In this document: positions 39,683-49,089 of the stretch, piece after piece | Layout of the letters: every line of letters starts with the position of its first letter | Position numbering within the stretch: position 1 is the stretch's first letter | Assembly: GCA_958295815.1 (NCBI GenBank) | Contig: OY282374.1 | Span: 2,066,856 to 2,130,855 of the forward strand | Direction of reading: 5' to 3' | From: Candidatus Poribacteria bacterium | GTDB lineage: Bacteria; Poribacteria; WGA-4E; WGA-3G | DNA length: 64,000 nt | The notes under the pieces: generated by a model | What the model saw: only the letters and a program-made list of their open reading frames with translations | Told to the model about the DNA's origin: nothing | The model's database searches: none | Program-made: the position numbers and the translations under genes

Positions 39683-40690
39683 ATAACTTAGAAAATCATC
39701 AGAAGAAGGAGCAGCAATGTTTAATTCAAATCCTTTTCAACAACCGGGACAGTGGTACCGCGGTAATACGCATAGCCACAGCACGGAATCCGATGGACAA
39801 CTTTCGGTAGGAGATCGGTTCGCTGCATATCGTGATGCCGGCTACGATTTTCTCGTGCTAACCGACCACCGCAAGGTCAACGATGTACAGGCTCACACAA
39901 CATCAGATTTTTTGGCAATATCAGGGAGCGAGGTGCATCCTGATAATCCGTATGGTGGTGGGACGTATCACATCGTTGCTATTAATATACATGAACGGAT
40001 AAACTGTGCGAAGATGCATCCGAACGCAGTGATTGATGATATTAAAGCTCAGGGCGGTGAAGCGGTTTTGTGTCATCCGTATTGGTGCGGACATACGATT
40101 TTAGATTATCTGCCTTTGCACGGTTATTTCGCTGTTGAAGTTTACAACGACACTTGTATGGGCATCGGCAAAGGGTTTTCAGAACAGGCGTGGGATGATT
40201 TGCTGGATAGAGGCGGACCTGTCCTCGGTATCGCTGCCGATGATGCGCATGGCACGGAACACGATTGCTTCCACGGATGGATCATGGTCAAGGCGGAGGA
40301 ACTGACAATTGATGGTATCATGGGCGCGCTTCGGACGGGTGCGTTCTATTCCACACTTGGACCGGAGATCAAGGATATGACATTAGATGGGAAAGAGTTG
40401 ACGGTCAAATGTTCAGAAGCACAATCGGTTGTTTTTAAAGCACAGTGCAGTCGTGGTCAACGCGTACTTCCATCTGATGGTGAACTCTTGACCGAAGCGT
40501 CCTATAGTATTCCGGAAAGTGTGAAGTATGTTCGCGTTGAAATAACCGACGCAACCGGCAAGAAAGCCTGGTCGAATCCGTTCTATTTCTAACACAGACA
40601 TTTGGGCGTACTCGTCGCCTTTTCGTGGGTGCTCCGATGCATAATATTCTGGTGTGCCAAACGGGGGGTTGGATCGGCGATATGGTGCTT
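39683..40690 (+). repeat. second copy of the ~1 kb tandem duplication
   Basis: Begins aacttagaaaatcatcaga and continues through the second PHP gene into the intact start of the glycosyltransferase gene. Confidence 0.85.
39717..40592 (+). CDS. PHP-domain phosphoesterase, copy 2
   Basis: A 291-residue near-duplicate of the gene at 38592. The metal-binding motifs GNTHSHSTESDG, LTDHRKVNDV, CHPYW and AADDAHG are all kept. Differences by my reading lie outside them and include HGYFAVEVYNDTCMG for RSYFAIEVYNDSCVD. Both copies appear functional, and both have a good ribosome site (AGAAGGAG here). A recent duplication, possibly still under homogenisation. Confidence 0.88.
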   Translation: MFNSNPFQQPGQWYRGNTHSHSTESDGQLSVGDRFAAYRDAGYDFLVLTDHRKVNDVQAHTTSDFLAISGSEVHPDNPYGGGTYHIVAINIHERINCAKMHPNAVIDDIKAQGGEAVLCHPYWCGHTILDYLPLHGYFAVEVYNDTCMGIGKGFSEQAWDDLLDRGGPVLGIAADDAHGTEHDCFHGWIMVKAEELTIDGIMGALRTGAFYSTLGPEIKDMTLDGKELTVKCSEAQSVVFKAQCSRGQRVLPSDGELLTEASYSIPESVKYVRVEITDATGKKAWSNPFYF

Positions 40691-41665
40691 CTGACGCCTG
40701 CCTTGCGCGCGCTGAAACGTACGTACCCTGAATCCGATCTAACACTGTTATTGCGTCCTCGCGTCGCAGATTTAATGCAAACGCACCCTTATGTTGACGC
40801 GTGTATTGTTGATAACAAAACAGAGGGTCGCTATCAATCGTTAGCGAATTTGGTCCGTCAGATACGCCGTAAGATTTTCGATCTTGCCGTTGTCTTGCAT
40901 CCTACCTCATTTCGCAACGCGCTCCTACCCTTCCTCGCACGCGTCCCGATGCGCGTTGGGACGAACGTCAGTGGACGTGGGATGCTCCTAACGTTGTCTT
41001 GTGAGGATAACACAAATATACACGAAGTTCATCGATATCTGCGGGTTCTGCAGCTGCTCAACATTGACGCTGCCCCATCATTTTTGGAGTTTTGGCATAC
41101 AGATGCTGATCGACAATTTATTGAAGGCGTCTTGTGTGCTGAGGACGTATCGCCGGACGACCGGATTATTGCGGTCAATTTAGGCACAACATGGGCGACA
41201 AAGCGGTGGGATCTAGCGAATTTCGCCGATGTTATCCAGCAGATTACTCACCTTGCACCGGCAATTAAGATTGTGTTAACTGGTTCGTCTTCAGAACAGG
41301 AGCTTGCAAAAGCGTTGCCTGATTCGTTATCGGTTATTAATCTTGTTGGAAAAACGGATATTCTGCAACTCGGGGCGTTGTTAGAGAGATGTGAAGTGTG
41401 TCTTACCTCTGATAGTGGTCCGATGCACATTGCTGCAGCGGTTGGTACCGCAACAGTAGCACTTTTCGGTCCAACGAGTCCGGTGCGGCATCAGCCCTAC
41501 GGAACAGGACATACTGTTATTGAAAAACCGGTTTCGTGTCGTCCGTGTTACAAACAGAGTTGTCATCGGCAGGATGCCCCAGACCTCTGCATGAAGGAAA
41601 TTAGCTCCGCTGAAGTTGTGAAGGCATTAGAGATTAAATTGCGTCAGAAAAGTTGTGCCGTCTGA
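40637..41665 (+). CDS. glycosyltransferase family 9 (heptosyltransferase-like)
   Basis: A 342-residue GT9 enzyme of the heptosyltransferase type. It starts MHNILVCQTGGWIGDMVLLTPALRAL, matching the family's (R)GxxGDxxLxxPxL word; the GTG at 40625 is a weaker start. Later it has IAVNLGTTWATKRWDLANFADVI, IVLTGSSSEQELAKAL, VINLVGKTDILQLGALLERCEVCLTSDSGPMHIAAAVGTATVALFGPTSPVR (nucleotide-sugar site) and CRPCYKQSC. The family adds heptose to lipopolysaccharide core or related sugars. It follows the PHP duplication, and a HAD hydrolase comes next; a heptose-phosphatase partner is conceivable. Confidence 0.9.
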   Translation: MHNILVCQTGGWIGDMVLLTPALRALKRTYPESDLTLLLRPRVADLMQTHPYVDACIVDNKTEGRYQSLANLVRQIRRKIFDLAVVLHPTSFRNALLPFLARVPMRVGTNVSGRGMLLTLSCEDNTNIHEVHRYLRVLQLLNIDAAPSFLEFWHTDADRQFIEGVLCAEDVSPDDRIIAVNLGTTWATKRWDLANFADVIQQITHLAPAIKIVLTGSSSEQELAKALPDSLSVINLVGKTDILQLGALLERCEVCLTSDSGPMHIAAAVGTATVALFGPTSPVRHQPYGTGHTVIEKPVSCRPCYKQSCHRQDAPDLCMKEISSAEVVKALEIKLRQKSCAV

Positions 41666-41692
41666 ACATTAAATTTGAAAAAAGGATAGTGA

Positions 41693-42442
41693 ATGAAAGA
41701 GATCCGTGCATTGGTATTTGATTTCGGTGGAACCTTAGATGGAAACGGGATTCATTGGTTAGAACGGGCATATCAGTTTATTCGCGAACGGTGCCCGGAG
41801 GTTACGCGGGAGGCATTCGACGAGGCAGATAGAGCCACAATAACAGAATTCGCTCTCGGTGATTCCTCTCATGAGTGGTCTTATCAAGACGGTTCGATGC
41901 TGCCAGTTGGAGCGGTTGCCTCTGAGTATGCAGCGCGTTGCTCCTTGCGGGAGACTACCGAAGCAATCGCAGATGGAATTTACACACGATTAGGTTTGAG
42001 TGAGCAGATGAAAGCTGAATATGTTGAGTGGTTTTGTAGCGGAGCTGCAAATAGCCTTGCCGAGAATCGGCGGTGGCTCGAAACGCTTCAGGGTGCCTAT
42101 CAGTTGGGTGTGATTAGTAATAACTTTGGGAACACGCGTGGTTGGTGTGATGAATATGGACTTTCGCCGTTGCTTGGGTCGATTATAGATTCTACCGTTT
42201 TGGGTATAGCGAAGCCAGATGCTCGTATCTTTGAGGCGGCTTTGTCTGAATTGGGGGTGGCACCGAATCACGCCGTCTACGTCGGTGATAGTTACTCAGC
42301 AGATATGATAGGTGGTAAAAACGCTGGGATGTGGACGGCTTGGCTTGTCGGCGATCAGGATAAGCCGTGTCCCGATCCGTCTATGGTTGATGTACAACTC
42401 TCGCATCTCCACGACTTGACTAATTTTTTGGGGGTGCCGTAA
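41693..42442 (+). CDS. HAD-superfamily hydrolase
   Basis: A 249-residue HAD hydrolase. The nucleophile motif is VFDFGGTLDGNG (Asp at about residues 10-12, with the second Asp replaced by Gly), with motif II LGVISNNFGNTRGW and motif III/IV GIAKPDARIFEAAL and VYVGDSYSADMIGGKNAG. A cap domain fills residues 20-100. The DxG variant of motif I weakens the phosphatase assignment. It is 27 bases after the GT9 gene, so it may belong to the same pathway. Confidence 0.85.
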   Translation: MKEIRALVFDFGGTLDGNGIHWLERAYQFIRERCPEVTREAFDEADRATITEFALGDSSHEWSYQDGSMLPVGAVASEYAARCSLRETTEAIADGIYTRLGLSEQMKAEYVEWFCSGAANSLAENRRWLETLQGAYQLGVISNNFGNTRGWCDEYGLSPLLGSIIDSTVLGIAKPDARIFEAALSELGVAPNHAVYVGDSYSADMIGGKNAGMWTAWLVGDQDKPCPDPSMVDVQLSHLHDLTNFLGVP

Positions 42443-42454
42443 ATTTTAGGACGT

Positions 42455-42480
42455 ATGGGCAGACATTTTCTTCTGCCCAT
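42455..42480. other. hairpin between convergent genes
   Basis: ATGGGCAGA (42455-42463) and TCTGCCCAT (42472-42480) form a 9-bp stem between the HAD gene and lexA. There is no long T-run on either side, so terminator activity is uncertain. Confidence 0.45.
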
Positions 42481-42515
42481 CCATCAATTGGGACTGCTGA
42501 GATTCGTGTGCATCG

Positions 42516-43181
42516 TTATAGTTCTCGATGGAGACAGATAACTTTACCGAGTATTGTTACCTCATTAATGTTAAAAACACTTGCTTCAATGGCAGGATTT
42601 TCCGGTTGCAACCGGACTTGGTCGCCATCAATAAAGAAACGTTTCACAGTCGCTTCCTCTTCAACCATAGCGACAACAATATCGCCTGGATCAGCAACTG
42701 CCTGTCTTTTAACAATGACATAGTCGCCTTCTAAGATACCGACGCCGATCATGCTGGTGCCGATGATTCGAAGGGCGAAACACTCGTGATTATTTACCAT
42801 ACGGGCAGGAATGGGAAGGGTGCCTTCAATATTCTGAGATGCAAGGAGTGGAGTTCCGGCTGCTACACGTCCGAAAATTGGAATTTCTATGATGTCTCGT
42901 TCTGCGTCCACCAGAACTGGGTTCGCACTTTCTCCTTCAAGCCATTTACTGGGGGCGATCTTGGGTTGTACTTCCTTCAAAATCGAAATCGCGCGCGGCT
43001 TCCCCTCTGCACGTTCGATATACTTTTTTTTCTCAAGCGCGTTGAGATGGTCATGTGCCGCCTTTTCAGAGAACCCGAATTGACTGCCAATCTCTCGGAT
43101 CGTTGGCGGATAACCTTCTTTAATACACTTCTGGATGTAGTTAAAGATCTCACGCTGCCGATTTGTCAGATTCTTTGCCAT
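42516..43181 (-). CDS. lexA: LexA repressor
   Basis: A 221-residue LexA. The N-terminal winged helix has LTNRQREIFNYIQKCIKEGYPPTIREIG and AAHDHLNALEKKKYIERAEGKPRAI. The self-cleavage site is RVAAGTP (Ala-Gly) and the C-terminal protease domain has the serine of IGTSMIGVGI and the lysine of EEEATVKRFF. It controls the SOS response by repressing DNA-repair genes until RecA promotes its self-cleavage. uvrB, a usual SOS target, lies 3.7 kb downstream. A perfect promoter and a palindrome stand upstream. Confidence 0.96.
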   Translation of the reverse strand: MAKNLTNRQREIFNYIQKCIKEGYPPTIREIGSQFGFSEKAAHDHLNALEKKKYIERAEGKPRAISILKEVQPKIAPSKWLEGESANPVLVDAERDIIEIPIFGRVAAGTPLLASQNIEGTLPIPARMVNNHECFALRIIGTSMIGVGILEGDYVIVKRQAVADPGDIVVAMVEEEATVKRFFIDGDQVRLQPENPAIEASVFNINEVTILGKVICLHREL

Positions 43182-43209
43182 GGGTAACCTCTCATAATAA
43201 GCATTAGTT

Positions 43210-43249
43210 TACATATGTATATTATACTATATGCAGGTTAAGAATGCAA
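43210..43249 (-). promoter_or_regulatory. lexA promoter and putative LexA operator
   Basis: Minus strand TTGCAT (43249-43244), 17 bases, TATAAT (43226-43221). Just downstream lies the perfect 10-base palindrome TACATATGTA (43210-43219), extended on one side. Its position over the start site suits an autoregulatory operator. Confidence 0.6.
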
Positions 43250-43333
43250 GAAAAATTAACACCTTTTTTCAACTTCCATAAAATTGAAACCGAACAGTCC
43301 TATTAACGTCTTAATTAAGGGAAAAATACAGAA

Positions 43334-44029
43334 ATGCGAAATTTACATTTTTTAATATCTCTTTTCACGAATCGATCGCTTACCCTTGAGAAGTGCCCAC
43401 CGACCTCTATAGTCTTATATCGCGTATGTGTTATAATTACGCTACTTGTCGCGATTATGAGTTCAGCGTTTGCACAAAAGAAGGAAGAGAAGGTTAAACT
43501 TGATGCTGTTGTCAAGGACTTTACGCTCAAAGACGCTGCTGGGACATCTCACGCTTTCTACGAGTTGAGCAAGGAGAAGCCTGCTACTGTCGTCCTGTTT
43601 CTTGCTACACAGTGCCCAATAGCGACAGATTACGCCGAACGTATTGTTGCTCTGGTTAAGGCTTATGACGAGAAGAATGTACAGTTTATCGGTATCAATT
43701 CAAACAAACAAGAGAACATTGACGAAATTTTGGAATACAGTGAGAAGCACGGCTTTGAATTCACTGTGCTAAAAGATCCAGAAAACAACATTGCGGATTA
43801 TTTTGGAGCAAGAAGGACACCAGAGGTGTTTCTGCTTGATGCCGGGCGCGTGCTCCGATACGCCGGAGCGATTGATAACAGTCCGAAAGAACCCACAAAG
43901 CACTATCTCCAAAACACTTTAGATATGGTAATTGCCGGAGAAGATATTCCCAAGGAATCCAAAAAGACAAGAGCAGTAGGCTGTACGATTAAGCGAGTGC
44001 GGAAAGCGAGTGTAGATAGAACCCCATGA
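43334..44029 (+). CDS. redoxin/thioredoxin-like exported protein
   Basis: A 231-residue protein with a hydrophobic segment (VCVIITLLVAIMSSAFA, about residues 32-48), so exported or anchored. A redoxin (AhpC/TSA-like) domain follows: VKDFTLKDAAGTSHAFYELSKEKPATVVLFLATQCPIATDY, with a single cysteine in TQCP where thioredoxins have CxxC, then VQFIGINSNKQENI and FGARRTPEVFLLD (cis-proline TP). It ends VGCTIKRVRK, a C-terminal Cys word seen in similar proteins. The first 25 residues look too long for a signal, so the true start may be internal. Confidence 0.78.
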   Translation: MRNLHFLISLFTNRSLTLEKCPPTSIVLYRVCVIITLLVAIMSSAFAQKKEEKVKLDAVVKDFTLKDAAGTSHAFYELSKEKPATVVLFLATQCPIATDYAERIVALVKAYDEKNVQFIGINSNKQENIDEILEYSEKHGFEFTVLKDPENNIADYFGARRTPEVFLLDAGRVLRYAGAIDNSPKEPTKHYLQNTLDMVIAGEDIPKESKKTRAVGCTIKRVRKASVDRTP

Positions 44030-44084
44030 ATGCTTGTCCGTAGCCTCGGTTCTCTAAGCATCGCCGCGGAGGTGAAAAAACATA

Positions 44085-46559
44085 ATGTTTCGATTCTTAT
44101 ACCATTGTTTTCAAGCAGTCCTAAGTCTGTTTTGGGTGGTATGTATTCTTGTGTTTATAGCGATTTTCGCTGGAGCCGGATTTGCAGGTGGTATCTTTCT
44201 TGCCTGTTGGGAGGATGTGCGCGATATCGATTTGAATCGACTTGAATATAGTGTGGACACCGAAACGTGGAGGCAACATCTTGAGGTATATTCCTCAGTT
44301 TGCGAAGTGCAAAAATCGGATAAAGTCGCGTTCTTGCTTGATAAATTGGAACGCTTAAAATATAAGAAGGTCGCAGAAATTATCCCAAGATTGAGTGAAC
44401 CCGGGCAGTACGCAGAAACGTTGGATGCTAAGGGAAATCGCATTGTACGTATTCATTTGAGAGACTTTGAATATCCGTATCTTGAAGTCGAAGCGGGACG
44501 TGTTCAGATTTCAGTTAGAGACGGGGAAATAGCGTCCATTCGAGGTGAAGATGATGCTGTACGCCAGAATTTTTACCTTGAACCAGAGAAGATAGCCGAA
44601 TTTGCTGACGATGAAGGCTCCACCCGACGCTTGGTTCCATTACTCCAGATGCCTACAAAGTTGACTGGCGCGTTCATTGCTATTGAAGATCACCGCTTTG
44701 CTAACCATTGGGGAATTGACATTATACGCCTCGGTGGTGCTGTGAAAAATACGGTGATGAACGGGAGCCGATTGGCTGGAACAAGTACGCTAACACAACA
44801 GTTGGCTCGGAATATCTACCTATTTGATCAGCGGTCTGCCAGGAACGTAGTTCGGAAAACGAGAGAAATACTCCTCGCTGTGAGAATTGAAAAAGTCTTC
44901 TCTAAAGATGAAATTTTAGAGCGTTATATGAATCATGTTGACTTAGGTAGGTCTCGGTATGGAGGCAAAACATTTCACGGCGTGCAGCAAGCTGCTCTCG
45001 GATATTTTGGGAAGAAGGTGTCAGAACTCAGTTACCACGAATGTGCCTTGCTCGCAGCACTCCCAAAAGGACCTTTCGCTTTCTCGCCTTTTTCCAATCC
45101 TGATGATGCCAAGGGTCGGCGTGATATAGTACTCGACAGGATGTTAGCGGAGGAGTATATTCCAGCTTCCGAATGGCTCGCAAGTCGGAATGCCCCACTC
45201 ATTCCGCAGACTCTCCATGAGAGCCGGACAAAGATTTCTGCGAAGGAAGCGGGACACTTTCTTGAGTATATCCGTGAAGAGCTGGTTCGGCTTCCAGAGC
45301 TTAAGAATAAATTGTATAGTGAGGGGTTAAAAGTTTACACGACAATAGATATGTCTATGCAAGCCGTCGCCGAAAGAGAGGTTGCGAAGCACCTGCGCTA
45401 TATGGATGAAACACACGGTCCAAGACGTCTACCGAATTATGATGTCAATAAACGGAATCCACACGGCATTGATCCTATTGATAGTTATCTGCAAGCCGCA
45501 CTCATTGCGTATGAACCCAAGACGGGACATGTTAAAGCGATGGTTGGGGGGCGCGACTACAATGTCACGAATACGAAGATTAATCACTACAATCGCGCTG
45601 TTGGAAGTGCCAGAAGGCAACCCGGTTCTGCATTTAAACCGATTGTCTTCGCCGCTTTGTTGGAGGAACCGTCTGTTCTAAACCCAGCAACGGTTATCGT
45701 TGATGAGAGATGGGGAATCCTACCTTTTCCCGGTCAACCGAAATGGTATCCGCGAAACTATAGTAAAGTGTATAAAGGTCGCGTCAATATGCGCGATGTG
45801 CTCACAAAATCGATTAATGTACCTACGGCGAAGGTAATGTTGGAAACCCCGATAGGTGATAACGGTATATGGGAAGGTATCAATCGCGTCGTAGATTTAA
45901 CGAAGCGGATGGGTGTTAAGAGTCCTATGGATCCAAAACCCGCCCTCTCTTTAGGCTCGTCTGGCATGACAGTCCTTGAATTGACCTCGGCGTATGGGAT
46001 TTTTGCTAATGGAGGAATCCAGACAAAACCGGTACATATCCAGTATGTTCTTGATACAACAGGGAACGTAATTTATCCCTCCGACAACCATCAGATTGAA
46101 CGTCCGCGTGTGTTAGATGAAAGAGTTGCTTATCAGATTACTTCCTGTTTAGAGAATGTAATTAAGAACGGGACCGGCAGGCGAGCTGGACGCATGGGCC
46201 TGAGGCGAACTGCGGCGGGTAAAACCGGAACTACCAATGAAAATGTGGATGCTTGGTTCGTCGGTTATACCCCAGATCTGGTCGTTGGTGTTTGGGTCGG
46301 GTTTGATAAGAATCGGTCGAGTCGTTATAACTATAATCAGGAAGGTGCTAAGGCAGCACTACCTATCTGGGCGGAATTTGTAATTCAGGCAGCACGAGGA
46401 CCGCATAAGGAGTTTCCTGTCCCTGAGGGGATTGTCCTCATGGACATTGATAAAAGGAGTGGACTTCTCAAAAGGAAAGGATGTCCCAAGGAGAACATTA
46501 GCACGGAGCCTTTTATTGAAGGACAGGTGCCGAAATCTCTCTGTAATCTCCATAAATAG
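44085..46559 (+). CDS. penicillin-binding protein 1A-type bifunctional enzyme
   Basis: An 824-residue class A PBP. Membrane anchor at about residues 8-33. The glycosyltransferase 51 domain (about 190-370) has FIAIEDHRFANHWGID with catalytic Glu, then SRLAGTSTLTQQLARNIYL and KDEILERYMNHVDLG. The transpeptidase domain (about 440-780) has the active-site serine in PGSAFKP, then KSINVP (SxN) and AAGKTGTT (KTG). It polymerises and cross-links peptidoglycan. The start is well supported by CGGAGGTG. The redoxin gene ends 55 bases upstream and might be co-transcribed. Confidence 0.95.
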   Translation: MFRFLYHCFQAVLSLFWVVCILVFIAIFAGAGFAGGIFLACWEDVRDIDLNRLEYSVDTETWRQHLEVYSSVCEVQKSDKVAFLLDKLERLKYKKVAEIIPRLSEPGQYAETLDAKGNRIVRIHLRDFEYPYLEVEAGRVQISVRDGEIASIRGEDDAVRQNFYLEPEKIAEFADDEGSTRRLVPLLQMPTKLTGAFIAIEDHRFANHWGIDIIRLGGAVKNTVMNGSRLAGTSTLTQQLARNIYLFDQRSARNVVRKTREILLAVRIEKVFSKDEILERYMNHVDLGRSRYGGKTFHGVQQAALGYFGKKVSELSYHECALLAALPKGPFAFSPFSNPDDAKGRRDIVLDRMLAEEYIPASEWLASRNAPLIPQTLHESRTKISAKEAGHFLEYIREELVRLPELKNKLYSEGLKVYTTIDMSMQAVAEREVAKHLRYMDETHGPRRLPNYDVNKRNPHGIDPIDSYLQAALIAYEPKTGHVKAMVGGRDYNVTNTKINHYNRAVGSARRQPGSAFKPIVFAALLEEPSVLNPATVIVDERWGILPFPGQPKWYPRNYSKVYKGRVNMRDVLTKSINVPTAKVMLETPIGDNGIWEGINRVVDLTKRMGVKSPMDPKPALSLGSSGMTVLELTSAYGIFANGGIQTKPVHIQYVLDTTGNVIYPSDNHQIERPRVLDERVAYQITSCLENVIKNGTGRRAGRMGLRRTAAGKTGTTNENVDAWFVGYTPDLVVGVWVGFDKNRSSRYNYNQEGAKAALPIWAEFVIQAARGPHKEFPVPEGIVLMDIDKRSGLLKRKGCPKENISTEPFIEGQVPKSLCNLHK

Positions 46560-46588
46560 TTAGAGTCAATAGTTGTTTCTCACTCACT

Positions 46589-46615
46589 GGCGAGGTATAT
46601 CAACCTCGCCGTTTT
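46589..46615 (+). terminator. intrinsic terminator
   Basis: GGCGAGGT (46589-46596), 6-base loop, ACCTCGCC (46603-46610), then GTTTTT, 30 bases after the PBP stop. Confidence 0.9.
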
Positions 46616-46726
46616 TCTGTTAAAGGGGTCTCTACTGACCGCTGATTGCTGACTGTTATTACTCCAACGACTCACACCAAGAACTAAATTTCGATGCATA
46701 TCTCTCTACACATTTTTGGCAGAACA

Positions 46727-46735
46727 TGGTATACT
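46727..46735 (+). promoter_or_regulatory. extended -10 promoter element upstream of uvrB
   Basis: TGGTATACT: extended -10 (TG-G-TATACT) about 110 bases before the uvrB ATG. The same TGGTATAAT form is seen before xylA and the transposase. No good -35. Rest of the 288-base gap holds only the terminator and a short accgctgattgctgactg-type run. Confidence 0.45.
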
Positions 46736-46847
46736 ATATAGGAGACCCTAAGGAACTATCAATTTCTTGTAGTTTCGATGTACGACCCAGTTTGCAAGCC
46801 CGTATTACTAAAATAATCGAACCCTTGAGAAGGAGCAGCAAGCCAAG

Positions 46848-48896
46848 ATGAGAGAGAATTGGGAATTGCTAACGGAGATTGACTGCCCAGAAGATGACGC
46901 TTCTGAATTGGATGACCGGGAATTTGAGTTGGTCTCAGACTTCAAACCAGAGGGCGATCAACCCCAAGCCATTGATCAACTCACAAAGGGACTCCTGCGT
47001 GGAGATGAAGCGCAGACCCTGCTCGGTGTTACGGGTTCTGGAAAGACTTACACAATGGCAAATCTTATCCAGAACGTCCAGAGACCCACGCTCGTGATCT
47101 CGCCCAATAAGACACTCTCGGCGCAGCTTTACAACGAATTTCGGTTGTTTTTCCCAAATAATGCCGTTCACTACTTCGTCAGCGATTACGAGTACTATCA
47201 GCCTGAAGCATACATCCCGGCTACCGATACCTTTATTGAAAAGGACGTCCGTATTAACGAAGAAATCACGCGGATGCGTCTTGCATCAACGGCGTCGCTT
47301 ATATCGCGCCGCGACGTGATTGTTGTGGCGAGTGTTTCCTGTCTCTACGGTCTCGGATCGCCGCGCGAATTTGAGAACCAAAGAGTTCAAATAGCAGTCG
47401 GAGAGGTGATTCGGCGCGATGCCCTCCTACGCGCTCTGGTTGATATCCAATACGTCCGTAATGATGTAGAGTTCTGGCAGGGCATTTTCCGCGCACGTGG
47501 CGATGTTGTTGAAGTGTTTCCTGCGTATAGCGAAAATGCTTATCGTATTGAACTTTTCGGTGACGAAATTGACCGCATTAGCGAGATTGATACCACAACG
47601 GGTGAGGTATTGGCACGGAGGGACTCCCTTGACATCTATCCGGCTAAGCACTTCATGACAGATGCCGAAATCTTTGACGAGGCGTTAATCAATATTGAAC
47701 TTGAACTCCAAGAGCATATTCTTTTTTTTGAAAAACAGAATAAATTGCTTGAAGCACAGCGTATTGAACAGCGCACCCGTTTTGATTTAGAGATGCTACG
47801 GGAGGTCGGTTACTGCTCTGGCATTGAAAACTATTCACGGCATCTATCGGGGCTACAACCTGGTGAACCACCCTATTGCCTCATGCACTATTTTCCTGAT
47901 GATTTTTTGCTTTTTATTGATGAATCTCATGTAACCATTCCACAGTTGCGTGGTATGTATCGTGGCGATCGATCACGAAAGGAGACGCTTGTCAAATATG
48001 GTTTCCGTTTGCCTTCTGCATTGGACAATCGTCCTCTCCGTTTCGATGAAGTTGAAGCGCGTGTCAACCAAGTTGTCTTCGTCTCTGCAACTCCCGGTCC
48101 CTATGAGATGGAAAACAGCGCGCAAATCGTTGAGCAAATTATCCGTCCTACAGGACTTGTTGATCCCGAAATTAGTATCCACCCAGTGAGAGGACAGGTT
48201 GACCACCTCATTGGAAAAATTAAGGAGCGGGTCAAGCGTAAACAGCGAGTGCTCGTTACAACTCTCACCAAGCGGATGGCGGAGGATTTAACCGAGTACT
48301 TAACCGAGGCGAGTATTCGTGCCGACTACATGCACTCAGAAATTGATGTCTTTGATCGGGCTCGTATTCTACGTCAACTTCGTGAAGGCGTTTTCGATGT
48401 ACTTGTTGGCATCAACCTACTTCGAGAAGGGTTGGATTTGCCGGAGGTATCTCTCGTTGCAATTTTAGACGCTGACCGCCCCGGTTTCCTCCGCTCTGTG
48501 AGATCACTTGTTCAAACATCTGGACGTGCTGCTCGAAACGTTGATGGTGAAGTAATCTTATACGGAGATAATGTAACTGATGCGATGGCTGAAGCGATAC
48601 AGGAAACGCAACGCCGACGGGATATTCAATTGCAGTATAACATTGATAACGACATCACACCTGCTACAATTGAGAAAGCGATCCAAGAACTTATTGCCGA
48701 GTCTGAGACTGAGTATGAGTCGAAGAAGCCGGACAAACCCGTTGTTCCCGTGGAAGACATTGAGCCTCAAGATATTGAAGCACTGATGACCGACCTAACG
48801 CGACAGATGCGAAAGGCTGCGCTTGAACTTGATTATGAGGAAGCCGCTGCCTTGCGCGACCGTATCGCTGAACTCAAGCAGCATTCGTCAAAATAA
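46848..48896 (+). CDS. uvrB: excinuclease ABC subunit B
   Basis: A 682-residue UvrB, the damage-verification helicase of nucleotide excision repair. It has Walker A GVTGSGKTYTMAN (about residues 60-72), the DNA-probing hairpin DYEYYQPEAYIP, LLFIDESHVTIPQLRGMYRGDRSRK (motif II), VVFVSATPGPYE, LVTTLTKRMAEDLTEYL, HSEIDVFDRARILRQLREGVFDVLVGINLLREGLDLPEVSLVAILDADRPGFLRS (motifs V-VI) and a C-terminal UVR domain (MRKAALELDYEEAAALRDRI) that binds UvrC. The N-terminus is about 20 residues longer than usual. GAAGGAG precedes the ATG. Confidence 0.97.
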   Translation: MRENWELLTEIDCPEDDASELDDREFELVSDFKPEGDQPQAIDQLTKGLLRGDEAQTLLGVTGSGKTYTMANLIQNVQRPTLVISPNKTLSAQLYNEFRLFFPNNAVHYFVSDYEYYQPEAYIPATDTFIEKDVRINEEITRMRLASTASLISRRDVIVVASVSCLYGLGSPREFENQRVQIAVGEVIRRDALLRALVDIQYVRNDVEFWQGIFRARGDVVEVFPAYSENAYRIELFGDEIDRISEIDTTTGEVLARRDSLDIYPAKHFMTDAEIFDEALINIELELQEHILFFEKQNKLLEAQRIEQRTRFDLEMLREVGYCSGIENYSRHLSGLQPGEPPYCLMHYFPDDFLLFIDESHVTIPQLRGMYRGDRSRKETLVKYGFRLPSALDNRPLRFDEVEARVNQVVFVSATPGPYEMENSAQIVEQIIRPTGLVDPEISIHPVRGQVDHLIGKIKERVKRKQRVLVTTLTKRMAEDLTEYLTEASIRADYMHSEIDVFDRARILRQLREGVFDVLVGINLLREGLDLPEVSLVAILDADRPGFLRSVRSLVQTSGRAARNVDGEVILYGDNVTDAMAEAIQETQRRRDIQLQYNIDNDITPATIEKAIQELIAESETEYESKKPDKPVVPVEDIEPQDIEALMTDLTRQMRKAALELDYEEAAALRDRIAELKQHSSK

Positions 48897-49089
48897 TAGT
48901 AGCGACACTCCATTCAGAATTTCAGCTGGATGTCGAAATTTAAACCTTGCATTTCAAATCCAAATCTGCTAATATGCAGTAGATAATTCTTATCTTAAAA
49001 CCTATAACTTCGATCTCCGAGGATTATTTATTTTTTGACTGAGAATTTAAAATATTAATCCTCTTTAGTAACAGAGAAAGGACTTTACA

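Noticed and set aside
46720..46740. LexA box upstream of uvrB
   Set aside because: The site reads as an extended -10 element; the palindrome seen at lexA is not repeated there.
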